Shown here: positions 36,409 to 45,626 of the stretch, piece by piece
How the letters are laid out: every line of letters starts with the position of its first letter
Position numbering within the stretch: the first letter of the stretch is position 1
Assembly (NCBI GenBank): GCA_017792465.1
Contig: CP051234.1
Coordinates: 1,800,606-1,864,605 of the forward strand
Length of the DNA stretch: 64,000 nt
Source: Filomicrobium sp.
Lineage (GTDB): Bacteria > Pseudomonadota > Alphaproteobacteria > Rhizobiales > Hyphomicrobiaceae
Reading direction: 5' to 3'
Made by a program: the position numbers and the translations under genes
The notes under the pieces: model-generated
What the model was told of the DNA's origin: nothing
The model's input: only the letters and a program-made list of their open reading frames with translations
Databases searched by the model: none

Positions 36409-37497
36409 TCAAAACACCGGATGGCTCAACGTGGCGATAGTCTTGCTGACCAGATCGATTTGTGACTTCGAACTGGTGCCGCGCAGGACGTTGCGCAAAT
36501 GCCAACGGGCGGTTGCGATGCTGATCTTCTTTTGCTTGGCATATTCTGACAGCGTCAGGCCGTTGACGACAGCGGCCGCCAACTCCGCTTCCGAGACCGT
36601 CAGATCATAGAAGTCTTTCAGCAGATTCGCAGAGACCTGGATGGGATTGCCTGTTTCAATGCTGATGATCGCGAGGTCGTCGAAATGGATTTGCGACCGG
36701 AGGATTTCCGAACCAGCCGTGAAATCATAACCGCTCGGCAATGGGCGGACGATGATGGCCCATTCTCGTTCTTCCAGACCATCGATGATGCGCAAGGCCC
36801 GTCTCTCTTTCAGACGCAGACTGTCGCTGACGACCTTGAGGAGGCGGCAGGTCTCTTTTGTGTTCTTCAACCGCAGCTGTTTGTTTTTCCCGATCGTCAT
36901 TTCAGGCAAGGCTGCTGGACTGTCGGGATCGCAGCCGCTTGAAAAGAGTACGGTGGCATTGGCATCGACGACAAACGTCGGGCGCGTTGAAGCTTGTAAA
37001 ATCTGCGCCAGGCGCTTATTCGCGACCCACGCTCTCCAGTTTGCTGCTGAATTCAACAAGGCTTTGCGGATTTCTTCGCCCTGGCGAGCGCAAAATAGAG
37101 TAACATCACTCCATTCGCGTGTTTTTGAAGCGCCGCGCTTAATTGACAGACCCGCAAAAACACCATTCTCATCACTGCAATTTATGGAGATTATTACAGA
37201 AGACTTTTCAATTGGGGACCGATCAGATGCCAGCCTCAATGCGAACTCTTGATTGACATTTAGATCATCGTGAATAGGCTCGACATCCTGCGTGCCACTA
37301 TCAATTTCTAATGCGCTCTTGACATAATTGAACTCAGCAGAAGCTTGGTCGGCCCAAAACTTTACGGATAAAATGGAATCTGGAGCCAACGCGGCTAATG
37401 TCGACGTCAAGGCTGTCAACTCACTATCTACACGCCAGTTCGCCTCAACTTCGCCCGCATACTTGCAATTACTTTTAGCCAAGCTATTCCGGTCCAT
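36409..37497 (-). CDS. LuxR-type helix-turn-helix regulator
   Basis: This 362-residue protein has an unassigned N-terminal 280 residues that may contain PAS-like sensing (SSGCDPDSP region). A C-terminal LuxR/GerE helix-turn-helix covers residues about 295-355: LTVSEAELAAAVVNGLTLSEYA is the scaffold, and ISIATARWHLRNVL the recognition helix. There is no receiver domain and no autoinducer-binding signature I can identify. It lies upstream of and in the same direction as the RTX gene, with 650 bases between them, so a regulatory link is plausible but unproved. The ATG has only a weak ribosome-binding site. Confidence 0.82.
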   Translation of the reverse strand: MDRNSLAKSNCKYAGEVEANWRVDSELTALTSTLAALAPDSILSVKFWADQASAEFNYVKSALEIDSGTQDVEPIHDDLNVNQEFALRLASDRSPIEKSSVIISINCSDENGVFAGLSIKRGASKTREWSDVTLFCARQGEEIRKALLNSAANWRAWVANKRLAQILQASTRPTFVVDANATVLFSSGCDPDSPAALPEMTIGKNKQLRLKNTKETCRLLKVVSDSLRLKERRALRIIDGLEEREWAIIVRPLPSGYDFTAGSEILRSQIHFDDLAIISIETGNPIQVSANLLKDFYDLTVSEAELAAAVVNGLTLSEYAKQKKISIATARWHLRNVLRGTSSKSQIDLVSKTIATLSHPVF

Positions 37498-37914
37498 TTC
37501 AAAAACGCCAACTTATGGAGCGCAAAAATCTTATTGACAGCTGGCATGAAAAGTCATCCACGCTGCCGCAGGAAAAATCACATTTCTGAGTCTATTGTTT
37601 TCCGGACTGCCCCGCATTTGGATACAGTCCTTCCAGCACTTCCCCCTCAACGTCACACAACCTTAGATTGCACGTCGCGTCACCACTCGTCAAGCTGGTG
37701 TTCAGAGTGCGAACCGTCCTGGAACCTAACTGGGGCAAAGCTGTTACACCGCCTATGGCGAATGGATCGTATCGCAGGACAGCGATAGCCTGTGGCCCAG
37801 TCAATGCTCGCCATGCGGGGCACATCTCAGTCATTAATATCGACGCTGTCGGCAGCCTGATGCAGCTGGCAAGCAGGGCACATCATCGATGGCCCGCACC
37901 ACTTTAAGGAGATC
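37498..37914. other. Intergenic stretch between the LuxR-type gene and the photolyase
   Basis: About 400 bases separating two divergent genes. I find no supported gene or strong repeat. It should contain the promoters of both neighbours. Confidence 0.45.
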
Positions 37915-37929
37915 ATGAGCCAATCATGA
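37915..37929 (+). promoter_or_regulatory. Four-codon leader frame overlapping the photolyase start
   Basis: AAGGAG four bases before ATG 37915 serves a frame of ATG-AGC-CAA-TCA-TGA (Met-Ser-Gln-Ser). Its stop overlaps the photolyase ATG at 37926 in the sequence TCATGAC. The best-placed ribosome-binding site therefore belongs to the short frame, or serves the photolyase start at 15 bases. This may set translation by termination and restart. Confidence 0.4.
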
Positions 37930-39347
37930 CGAATTTGGTTTGGTTTCGGCAGGATCTGAGAGTTGCCGACAATCCGGCGCTGGCGCATGCGGCCAAGCAG
38001 GGCAAAGTCGCTTGTCTATATATTCTCGATGAGACCGAAGCACCTCAGGGTCGGCCGATCGGTTCGGCTTCGCGATGGTGGGTGCATCACAGTCTCAAGA
38101 GGCTGGAGAAATCGCTTGGTGGCCTCATCCTGATGCGGGGCGATCCGCAAGAAATCTTGCCGAAGGTGGTCAAAGATGTTGGCGCTGACGGCGTTTACTG
38201 GAACCGCTGCTACGAGCCTTATGCCATCGAGCGCGACACCGCGATCAAGCGCCGGCTGACCGACGACGGACTGGATGTCAAAAGCTTCAACGGAAACTTG
38301 TTGTTCGAGCCTTGGGAAATCGAGACACAAAGCGGAGACCCCTACAAGGTCTACTCGGCCTTCTGGCGCGCTTGCCTGAAGCTCAAAGTTGAGGCCCCTT
38401 CGCGTGCTCCGAAAATTGACGTGGACAAATGCAAGGGCCTTGGCGATCAGCTTGAGGACTGGAATTTGCTTCCCACAAAGCCGAACTGGGCCAAGGGGTT
38501 CGAGAACGACTGGAGCCCTGGCGAAAAAGGGGCGAAGCAGCGTTTGCAAGAGTTTCTCGAACAAGGGCTTGAGGGCTATGGCGAGCTGCGCAACCGGCCC
38601 GACCTGCCGAATGTTTCGAGGCTGTCCCCGCACTTGCATTTCGGGGAAATTTCGCCGCGGCAAATCTGGTCTGCCGTCAATCTGGCAACCGATGCCGAGC
38701 CCAAGCTCAGCAAGGATGGATCGAAATTTCTTTCCGAGATCGGTTGGCGCGAGTTCTCACATCACCTGATCTATCATTTTCCCAAGATGACCTCTGAGAA
38801 TTGGCGTTCTGAGTTCGATGCTTTCCCATGGGTCAAGAGCGGTGATGAACTCAAGGCATGGCAGCGCGGCCAGACCGGCTATCCGATCGTTGATGCTGGA
38901 ATGCGTGAACTATGGACGACCGGTTACATGCACAACCGCGTGCGTATGATCGTTGCGAGCTTTCTGATCAAAGACCTGCGTATTCATTGGCGCGAGGGAG
39001 AAGCCTGGTTCTGGGATACGCTTGTCGATGCGGATCTGGCCAACAACGTTGCCGGCTGGCAGTGGGTTGCTGGAAGCGGTGCCGATGCGGCTCCCTATTT
39101 TCGGATTTTCAACCCCGTGACGCAGGGCAAGAAATTCGATCCCCATGGCGAGTATGTCAGGCGGTGGTGCCCGGAAATCGCAGAGCTTCCCGATGCGCAC
39201 CTGCATGCGCCGTTCGAAGCGCCTGCAGAGGTTCTAAAGGAGGCTGGTGTCGAGTTGGGCAAGACCTACCCGCAGCCGTTGGTCGATCACGCCAAGGCGC
39301 GCGAGGCGGCGCTGCACGGATACGAGCGGGTGAAGAACTCGGGTTAG
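37926..39347 (+). CDS. phrB: Deoxyribodipyrimidine photolyase
   Basis: This 473-residue protein is a class I CPD photolyase of the cryptochrome/photolyase family, which uses blue light and reduced FAD to split cyclobutane pyrimidine dimers. The N-terminal antenna domain starts with TNLVWFRQDLRVADNPAL. The C-terminal FAD domain contains LSPHLHFGEISPRQIW, EIGWREFSHHLIYHFP, TGYPIVDAGMRELWTTGYMHN, RMIVASFL and the WFWDTLVDADLANNVAGWQW segment, with the Trp residues of the electron chain. It is convergent with hypF and functionally unrelated to the hydrogenase genes. Confidence 0.95.
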   Translation: MTNLVWFRQDLRVADNPALAHAAKQGKVACLYILDETEAPQGRPIGSASRWWVHHSLKRLEKSLGGLILMRGDPQEILPKVVKDVGADGVYWNRCYEPYAIERDTAIKRRLTDDGLDVKSFNGNLLFEPWEIETQSGDPYKVYSAFWRACLKLKVEAPSRAPKIDVDKCKGLGDQLEDWNLLPTKPNWAKGFENDWSPGEKGAKQRLQEFLEQGLEGYGELRNRPDLPNVSRLSPHLHFGEISPRQIWSAVNLATDAEPKLSKDGSKFLSEIGWREFSHHLIYHFPKMTSENWRSEFDAFPWVKSGDELKAWQRGQTGYPIVDAGMRELWTTGYMHNRVRMIVASFLIKDLRIHWREGEAWFWDTLVDADLANNVAGWQWVAGSGADAAPYFRIFNPVTQGKKFDPHGEYVRRWCPEIAELPDAHLHAPFEAPAEVLKEAGVELGKTYPQPLVDHAKAREAALHGYERVKNSG

Positions 39348-39411
39348 TTCATTGTTCCCGTATTGCGCAAAGGTTATGAGGCGACCGATACCACAGGCGT
39401 GTCACGACGCG

Positions 39412-41763
39412 TCAGCGCCAGTCCTGGGCCAACATGCTCGCGGTTACCGCCTGGCCGAGGGCCAACCCTCCATCATTGGCCGGCACACGACGGTGGGTCA
39501 GGACTGTCAAACCGGCATCCGACAACCTTTTGAACAGTCCTTCCGAAAGCACCTGGTTTTGCATGACACCGCCCGAGAGCACGCATCGCGACAGCTTGTG
39601 CTGTGCGGCCAGAGACTTTGCCAGGCTCACGCAGGTCTCGATAAGCGTTTGGTGGAAGCGGGCCGCGACGCGTCCGACTTCCATGCCTCGCTTCAGATCC
39701 GACAGAAGTGCACCCCACATCGGCGGCCAGGTCAGGGTGCAAGAATTGCTGCCCAACGTCATTCCGACAGGATAGCCGCGCTCCTCTCCGGCGTAAGTCC
39801 TGGCTAAGACCTCCAGCCGCATGGCCGCCTCGCCTTCGAAGGTCTGCTCAGCAGAGCATTCTCCCAAAACGGCAGCGACGGCATCGAACAGGCGGCCAGC
39901 CGAGGACGCTAATGGCGAATTGATGCCGCCTTCGATTGCTTTGTGAACAATCTCAAGCTGTTTTGCGGCGAGAATTTCTGCCAGCTTGGTTCCTGAAACC
40001 AAGCCTGGATAAGCGGTTCCGAAGGCTGCATGGAGATGCGCCACCGCGTTGCGCCAAGGCTGGCGCATGGCCAGTTCTCCGCCGGGCAACGCGACGGGTT
40101 GGAAGTAAGCGACGCGCTTATAGCTGCGGTAGCCGCCGACGAGAACCTCGCCGCCCCAGATGGTTCCGTCATCTCCCAATCCCAAGCCATCAAAGATGAT
40201 GCCGATGGACGCGTCATCATCCGGTGCGATTGCATTGTCGGCGAGACATGCCGTCATATGGGCGTGGTGATGCTGTACCTCGACGACCTTGGCGCCAAGC
40301 TCGTTTGCCAGGGCCTGTCCCAACTCTGTCGAGAAGTAGTTGGGATGCCGGTCGACAGCTATGATGTCGGGATGAAAGTCGAAGGCATGACGATAGAACT
40401 CCAGCGATTTGCGATAGTCGGCGTGGACAGCCGGGTGCTCCAGATCACCGATATGCTGGGACAGAATGGCTTGCCCCTTCTGCAGGAGGCAGAACGTCGA
40501 TTTCAGTTCGCCGCCCATGGCTAAAACATTGGGGGCATCTCTGAAAGCATCGTTCAATCTTAACGGTTCGGGTGCGAGGCCACGGGCCCGTCGCAGGATG
40601 GCTGGCCCCGTCACGTCGAGACGCATCACCGAGTCGTCGAGCCGCGTGACGATGTCCCGGTCATGGGTGAGCCAGTAGTCGGCGATCGATAAGAGGCGCA
40701 TGCGGGCTTCCTCGTTGTCGGTCGCCTGCGGCTCGTCGGTCAGATTGCCGGAGGTCAAGACGATCGGCCCATCGACGGCGCGCATCAACAAATGATGCAG
40801 TGGCGTATAGGGAAGCATGAAGCCGATCCGATCCTGACCGGGTGCAATTCCGCGGGCCAGCTTGCTGTCGGGTAGAGCTTTAAGAAGGACAATCGGGGCG
40901 GCTGGAGATTCTAACAGAGCTGCTTCAGTTTCGGTCACGTCTGCAAATTGGCGGACCATTTCGATGTCGCGTGCCATCAACGCCAGCGGCTTCGTTGGCC
41001 GGTGCTTGCGACTTCGCAATTGTCCAACGACCAACTCGCTTGTTGCGTCGCAGGCCAGATGAAAACCGCCAATGCCTTTGATGGCGACGATTGCGCCGAC
41101 GCGGATCAACTCGGCGGTCTGCAGGCAAGGATCGTTGCAGGGCACTTCACCCTTCACATCTTCCAACCACAAGCGCGGGCCGCAATCCGGGCAGGCATTG
41201 GGCTGCGCATGGAAGCGGCGGTCTGCGGGCGCTTCGTATTCGGCACGGCAGGCGGGGCACATGGTAAAGGCCGCCATCGAGGTGTGCGCCCGGTCGTAGG
41301 GAATTTGTTTGACGATCGAGAGACGAGGCCCGCAATGCGTGCAGTTGGTGAAGGCGTAGCGATGCCGGTGGTTCTTAGGATCGAGGATATCGTCAAGACA
41401 GACCGGGCACGTGGCGGCATCGGCGACGACTCCGGTAGCGATGACACCGCGCCGGCTTTCGATGATTTCGAAGGTCTCCTTGCCTGGCTGGTCTTGGCCG
41501 GGCTGGTCTTGGATTTCTTCTGCACGGAGGCCGTCGATACGCGACAGAGGCGGCGCTTTGCTTGTTAGCTCCTCGGCAAAGTTATCGAGCGTTTGCTCTT
41601 CGCCCCAGGCTTCGATCTCGACGCCTTGGCCGTCGTTCAAGACATGTCCTACCAGCCCCAGTCCCGTGGCGATGCGCCAGACATGCGGACGAAATCCAAC
41701 GCCCTGCACAAGCCCGGTGATGCGGAAGCGGCGACCAAGTCTTTGTGGCGACGGCGCGGCCAT
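39412..41763 (-). CDS. hypF: [NiFe]-hydrogenase maturation carbamoyltransferase HypF
   Basis: HypF turns carbamoyl phosphate into carbamoyl-AMP and transfers the carbamoyl group to the C-terminal cysteine of HypE, providing the CN ligands of the active-site iron. The 783-residue protein has the acylphosphatase domain (FRITGLVQGVGFRPHVWR), two zinc-finger modules with CPVCLDD, NCTHCGPR, CPACRAEY and CPDCGPR, the YrdC-like domain (IVAIKGIGGFHLACDA), and the Kae1-like C-terminal domain (VVEVQHHHAHMTACLADN; CVLSGGVMQN). It is the last gene of the long unit, 16 bases after hupV. Confidence 0.97.
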   Translation of the reverse strand: MAAPSPQRLGRRFRITGLVQGVGFRPHVWRIATGLGLVGHVLNDGQGVEIEAWGEEQTLDNFAEELTSKAPPLSRIDGLRAEEIQDQPGQDQPGKETFEIIESRRGVIATGVVADAATCPVCLDDILDPKNHRHRYAFTNCTHCGPRLSIVKQIPYDRAHTSMAAFTMCPACRAEYEAPADRRFHAQPNACPDCGPRLWLEDVKGEVPCNDPCLQTAELIRVGAIVAIKGIGGFHLACDATSELVVGQLRSRKHRPTKPLALMARDIEMVRQFADVTETEAALLESPAAPIVLLKALPDSKLARGIAPGQDRIGFMLPYTPLHHLLMRAVDGPIVLTSGNLTDEPQATDNEEARMRLLSIADYWLTHDRDIVTRLDDSVMRLDVTGPAILRRARGLAPEPLRLNDAFRDAPNVLAMGGELKSTFCLLQKGQAILSQHIGDLEHPAVHADYRKSLEFYRHAFDFHPDIIAVDRHPNYFSTELGQALANELGAKVVEVQHHHAHMTACLADNAIAPDDDASIGIIFDGLGLGDDGTIWGGEVLVGGYRSYKRVAYFQPVALPGGELAMRQPWRNAVAHLHAAFGTAYPGLVSGTKLAEILAAKQLEIVHKAIEGGINSPLASSAGRLFDAVAAVLGECSAEQTFEGEAAMRLEVLARTYAGEERGYPVGMTLGSNSCTLTWPPMWGALLSDLKRGMEVGRVAARFHQTLIETCVSLAKSLAAQHKLSRCVLSGGVMQNQVLSEGLFKRLSDAGLTVLTHRRVPANDGGLALGQAVTASMLAQDWR

Positions 41764-41779
41764 GATGCCTACTGCCTAA

Positions 41780-43231
41780 CTAATGCACCGTACAAACAAG
41801 GCACGGATCAAATGAGCGGACGATGTGCTGGACAGCCACTGGCTCGGTTTCGCCAGGTTGGACCGGTGCACCGACGAGTGCCTGTTCCAATGCTCCGGGC
41901 TGTCCATCTTCGTCGCGGGGCGAAAAATTCCAAGTGGTTGGCGCAATGATTTGATAATTGGCGATTTTACCGCCTTCAACCTTGAGCCAGTGACCAAGCG
42001 ACCCGCGCGCTGCTTCGGTCAGACCGATGCCGATGGCCGTATCTGGCATCGGCGAGTGTAAACAAAATGCCTCATTCGGCTCAAGGCTGCGGACCCATTC
42101 TTCCATCGCGCTGACGACGCGCGCAATCTCGAGTAGGCGAGCGACGACGCGGGCATGTACGTTGCTGCCGACGCGGCTTACCAGATCGACGACCAATGGA
42201 TGCCGGTCGATCGTCTGACGGGCGAGTGCGCCGACCTCGATCACCTTGCCGCCGAGGCGGGGCGCTTTGCACCAGGTGTAACCGTCCTGCTGTTCGGGAT
42301 CGGGGAGCGTTGCACCGTCGAAGGGAGCCGTCCTGACTTCGCCGCCGATGTACCAGGCGCTGCTCGTATCCTCCCAGATTTCATCATGATCGAGCTGGGT
42401 ATGTCCGCCTGCCTCGTAGACGCCGCGCGCGAAGAAGGCATCGGTTCCGTCGCCATACGCACCGTAGCTCATGAACAGCGGCTCGATTTGGCCCAGCTTC
42501 TCAAGCTCCAGACTCTTTGAGATGTGCAGGAAGCGGCGGAAGTCGGAACTGTCTGCCGGCTTTTCGTCGGCCCATGCTGCAAGTTCGTCTTCGTTTGAAA
42601 TTTCAATGACGCGTTCGAGGTCGTCGCCGAAGAGCCGGAGTTCGAGAAATCGCCGGAAGGCAGCGAGGATGCCCGACATACGCGCGACCTCATTGGCCGT
42701 CACCGAACGCGTAGAACCGCCAGGACGGATGCCGAGCGTATGCGGCCACTTACCGGCCAACATGCCCATCATGTGCATGAACTGAGCGCGTGCAGGCAGG
42801 ACATCCTGGCTTGCCGAGCCTTTGAGGGCCTGAAAACGCGCCAGCGTATCGGCGTACCAAGAATGGCTGGCATAGCTGTCGCGGGCGAAGTCCGGCATGA
42901 AGAAGAGATAGAAGTGCGTCAGATGGTCGGCGACGTTTTCTGTCGCATGGATGAGGTTGATCGCCGTGCGGCCGTTGGCGGGCATCGAGATCTCTTGGGC
43001 TGCCGCCAGGGCATGGGCTGCAGCGACCGACTGAGAGACCGAGCAGATGCCGCAGATGCGCGGGGCGTAAACGAGCGCATCGTCGGGCGGCTTCCCCAGA
43101 AGGATGCGCTCAAAGCCGCGGTAAAGCGGGGAAACGACGCGGGCTTCGCGCACGGCGCCATCGGCGACATCGAGCTTGACTTCGACATCTCCTTCGACGC
43201 GGTTGAAGGGGCCGACGATCAGACGGCTCAT
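41780..43231 (-). CDS. hupV: Regulatory (H2-sensing) hydrogenase large subunit HupV
   Basis: HupV is the [NiFe] subunit of the soluble H2 sensor HupUV, which signals H2 to the kinase HupT. The 483-residue protein has the N-terminal metal motif RICGICSVSQ (Cys60, Cys63) and ends exactly at DPCLVCTVH. There is thus no cleavable C-terminal peptide, which is typical of sensor hydrogenases and means that no endopeptidase step is needed. Its start overlaps the hupU stop by four bases (ATGA), indicating coupled synthesis. Confidence 0.96.
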   Translation of the reverse strand: MSRLIVGPFNRVEGDVEVKLDVADGAVREARVVSPLYRGFERILLGKPPDDALVYAPRICGICSVSQSVAAAHALAAAQEISMPANGRTAINLIHATENVADHLTHFYLFFMPDFARDSYASHSWYADTLARFQALKGSASQDVLPARAQFMHMMGMLAGKWPHTLGIRPGGSTRSVTANEVARMSGILAAFRRFLELRLFGDDLERVIEISNEDELAAWADEKPADSSDFRRFLHISKSLELEKLGQIEPLFMSYGAYGDGTDAFFARGVYEAGGHTQLDHDEIWEDTSSAWYIGGEVRTAPFDGATLPDPEQQDGYTWCKAPRLGGKVIEVGALARQTIDRHPLVVDLVSRVGSNVHARVVARLLEIARVVSAMEEWVRSLEPNEAFCLHSPMPDTAIGIGLTEAARGSLGHWLKVEGGKIANYQIIAPTTWNFSPRDEDGQPGALEQALVGAPVQPGETEPVAVQHIVRSFDPCLVCTVH

Positions 43232-44265
43232 GTCCGGTTCTTTCTTCGGTCGGCTGGCGGCACGGTGAGCTGGGCTGCAACGGCGTTCTTCTTCAGGCGC
43301 GTCGGCGTGGCAGCTTTCGAGAGGGACGCCAAGGCCACGAACCAGGCCTTGGGCATGTCGGTTGGCAAGCCGATTGGGATACCGGAGATTTTCGGCGTTC
43401 GCGTAAAGGCGTGGCCCGGCTCTTCGAACTCAGGCGCGGTGCAGTTGATGCAAGGATAGCCGCCATCGATACACGACCCGCTGCCGTTCCAGGGGCGGAT
43501 GTTGCAATCAGCGCGGGCCTGCGTTCCCTTGCAGCCGAGGTTTTCCATCATGCAGCCGAGATCGCAGAGGGCTTCGGCGCTGGCCTTGAACTCGTAGAAT
43601 TCGTTACGCGAGCAACCGTGATGGACGAGATGCATGGTGTAGGCGAGCGGTCGTTCCCATTCGTCGAGATCGGCCTCGGAATAGCGCCCGGATGCGATCT
43701 GGTGCAGCGCTTCCGTCAGCCAGCCGGGGTGGATCGGACAGCCTGCGATGTTGATGACGGGCAGACCGGATTTCGAGCGGAAATCGCCGCCGAGAAGACC
43801 GCCGGCACGTTCGCCATCATAAGCCAGGCCGCAGGCTTCGACTTCGTTGGAGCCGGCCGCTGTAATTCCGCCATAAGCTGCGCAGCTTCCGACGGCGACG
43901 ACGTATTCGGCTTTCAGCGCGAGATCCTTGATCCAGTCGCGGACGGGGCGATCTGATCCCGACATCATATGAAAGCGGCCGGTTCCGTTTGGGCCCTGCA
44001 TGACGGAACCTTCGAGGCACAGGATGTCGAGCGTCTCTTCGCCGTCGCAGATCGACTGCAGAAGATCGATGACGCCCTTGCCGCTCAGCTCGCTCAACGA
44101 CGGATGCCAGAGCACTTCGATGTTGGCAGCGGCAAATGCGGTCAGAAGATCGGGGCCTTCGGCGCCAAGCAGCGACAGCGTGCAGCCGCCGCAGCCGCCG
44201 GACTGCAACCAGACGAGCCTAAGCGGCTTGCGTTTGCCGTTAGCTCTTTTTACCTCAGCGCGCAT
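43228..44265 (-). CDS. hupU: Regulatory hydrogenase small subunit HupU
   Basis: HupU is the iron-sulfur subunit of the H2 sensor. The 345-residue protein has the proximal-cluster cysteines C-G-G-C at residues 25-28, then GSCAAYGG and GCPIHPGW, and the distal and medial cluster cysteines in HHGCSRNEFYEF, CDLGCMMENLGC and GYPCINC. It has no twin-arginine signal and no membrane tail, so it stays in the cytoplasm. The proximal motif lacks the extra cysteines seen in HupS. Its start overlaps the end of hupT by 11 bases. Confidence 0.96.
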   Translation of the reverse strand: MRAEVKRANGKRKPLRLVWLQSGGCGGCTLSLLGAEGPDLLTAFAAANIEVLWHPSLSELSGKGVIDLLQSICDGEETLDILCLEGSVMQGPNGTGRFHMMSGSDRPVRDWIKDLALKAEYVVAVGSCAAYGGITAAGSNEVEACGLAYDGERAGGLLGGDFRSKSGLPVINIAGCPIHPGWLTEALHQIASGRYSEADLDEWERPLAYTMHLVHHGCSRNEFYEFKASAEALCDLGCMMENLGCKGTQARADCNIRPWNGSGSCIDGGYPCINCTAPEFEEPGHAFTRTPKISGIPIGLPTDMPKAWFVALASLSKAATPTRLKKNAVAAQLTVPPADRRKNRT

Positions 44266-45616
44266 CGGCAGGAATCCTCAAGGTGAATACCGCTCCTCCT
44301 CCCGGCCGTCGCCTGGCGGTAAGATCGCCGCCTTGTTTCTGAGCGATGCCGTAGCTGACATAAAGACCGAGGCCGGTGCCCTGGCCGATCGGCTTGGTGG
44401 TGAAGAACGGTTCGAAGATCTTGTCGATGTTACCAGGTGGAATGCCAGCGCCGTTATCAGCGACTTCGATCAGCACATCTTCGTTCTCCTGCCAGCAGCG
44501 GATTTCGATGAGCGGGTTGTCGCATTCGGCAAGCGCATCGGCGGCATTCTGGATCAGATTGACGAGCACCTGATGCAGCTGGCCTTTGCGGCCGAACACG
44601 TCCTGGCGCTCGGGCATATCGAAGGCGACCTGCGGCTTGTTACGTTCGGTCTTGATGACCCAATCCGCCGACGTGCGCACGACACGGGAGAGGTTGAACT
44701 GTTCGACAGGTTCTTCCTGGTTGCTGGAAAAGCGGCGCAGGTCCTGGACGATATCGCTCACGCGATCCGCCCCTTCGGTCGTTCCTTCCAGGAGCGGTCC
44801 GATATCCTTCAAGATGCGGTCGATCTTCAGGTCCTTGCGCAAATCTTCGAGCTCTTCGGGGGAATGCCCAGGCTTGCATGCCGCCAGGTATTTCCCGATC
44901 GATTTCGCATAGCGCTTCAGGGCATGCATGTTGCCCAGGACGAAGCTGATCGGATTGTTGAGTTCATGGGCGACGCCGGCAACAAGCCGGCCAAGCGCTG
45001 CCATCTTTTCGGAGACGACGAGTTGCTGCTGCGTCTGCGTCAGACGGTGATGGGCCTCGTCCAGCTCGCGGTAGGCCTTGCGCAATTCTCCGATCGGACG
45101 GCCAACGAGGACCATCCCGACAATGCGGCCGCGATGGTCGCGGCGGATCGCACAGTTCATTGCCAGTGGGGCGGGCTGTCCGTCGGAACCGGCCAGCGCC
45201 AGCTCGCAATCGTTGATCTGGCCGACGTTGCGAACGCGGGCCTTCAACTCGGTGATGTCGGCGTGGCAGTCTTGCGCAAAGATTTCGGAAAGATGCGTGC
45301 CCACCAGTTCGTTTTCACGCAGTCCCGTCAGTTCTTCGAGCGCGCGATTGACGCGCTGAATCCGGCATTCGGGATCGCAGACGATCAGCACGTCGGTCAT
45401 CGCCGCCAACACCGATCCGATGAAGGCCTGGGTCTCTTCGAGGCGGGCGTTCTGGATCTCGACTTGTGTCTGCGACTGAACCAGCTCGGAATAGACGTCA
45501 TCCATTTTCTGGATGACTTCAATCCACGCCGTCTCGCTGCCTTCCGGCATCGGTGAGCGTTGAGAGCCAGTTCGCGGCAATTGCTGGAAAGTGTCCTTGT
45601 CGAGCTGTGGTGACAT
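44255..45616 (-). CDS. hupT: PAS-domain sensor histidine kinase HupT
   Basis: HupT phosphorylates HupR; in Rhodobacter and Ralstonia-type systems the sensor hydrogenase inhibits this kinase when H2 is present. The 453-residue soluble protein has a coiled N-terminal part, a PAS domain (residues about 60-170, [16 protein letters not shown]), and the H-box in [15 protein letters not shown]. The ATPase domain follows with N-box [20 protein letters not shown] and [11 protein letters not shown]. No transmembrane segment is seen. A GTG one codon upstream of ATG 45616 is an alternative start. hupR ends ten bases upstream. Confidence 0.94.
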   Translation of the reverse strand: MSPQLDKDTFQQLPRTGSQRSPMPEGSETAWIEVIQKMDDVYSELVQSQTQVEIQNARLEETQAFIGSVLAAMTDVLIVCDPECRIQRVNRALEELTGLRENELVGTHLSEIFAQDCHADITELKARVRNVGQINDCELALAGSDGQPAPLAMNCAIRRDHRGRIVGMVLVGRPIGELRKAYRELDEAHHRLTQTQQQLVVSEKMAALGRLVAGVAHELNNPISFVLGNMHALKRYAKSIGKYLAACKPGHSPEELEDLRKDLKIDRILKDIGPLLEGTTEGADRVSDIVQDLRRFSSNQEEPVEQFNLSRVVRTSADWVIKTERNKPQVAFDMPERQDVFGRKGQLHQVLVNLIQNAADALAECDNPLIEIRCWQENEDVLIEVADNGAGIPPGNIDKIFEPFFTTKPIGQGTGLGLYVSYGIAQKQGGDLTARRRPGGGAVFTLRIPADAR

Positions 45617-45626
45617 CACTTTTCAA

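Noticed and set aside
36141-36440. 99-codon plus-strand frame in the RTX upstream region
   Set aside because: Starts on a weak TTG and its end runs antisense into the LuxR-type gene; only the first 40 codons look protein-like.
41780-43231. Truncated hydrogenase large subunit (missing C-terminal peptide)
   Set aside because: Ending at DPCxxCxxH is normal for sensor hydrogenases of the HupV/HoxC type.
44000-45556. 518-codon frame antisense to hupT and hupU, longer than hupT itself
   Set aside because: HupT has all kinase motifs on the other strand; the long open frame follows from codon bias in GC-rich DNA.
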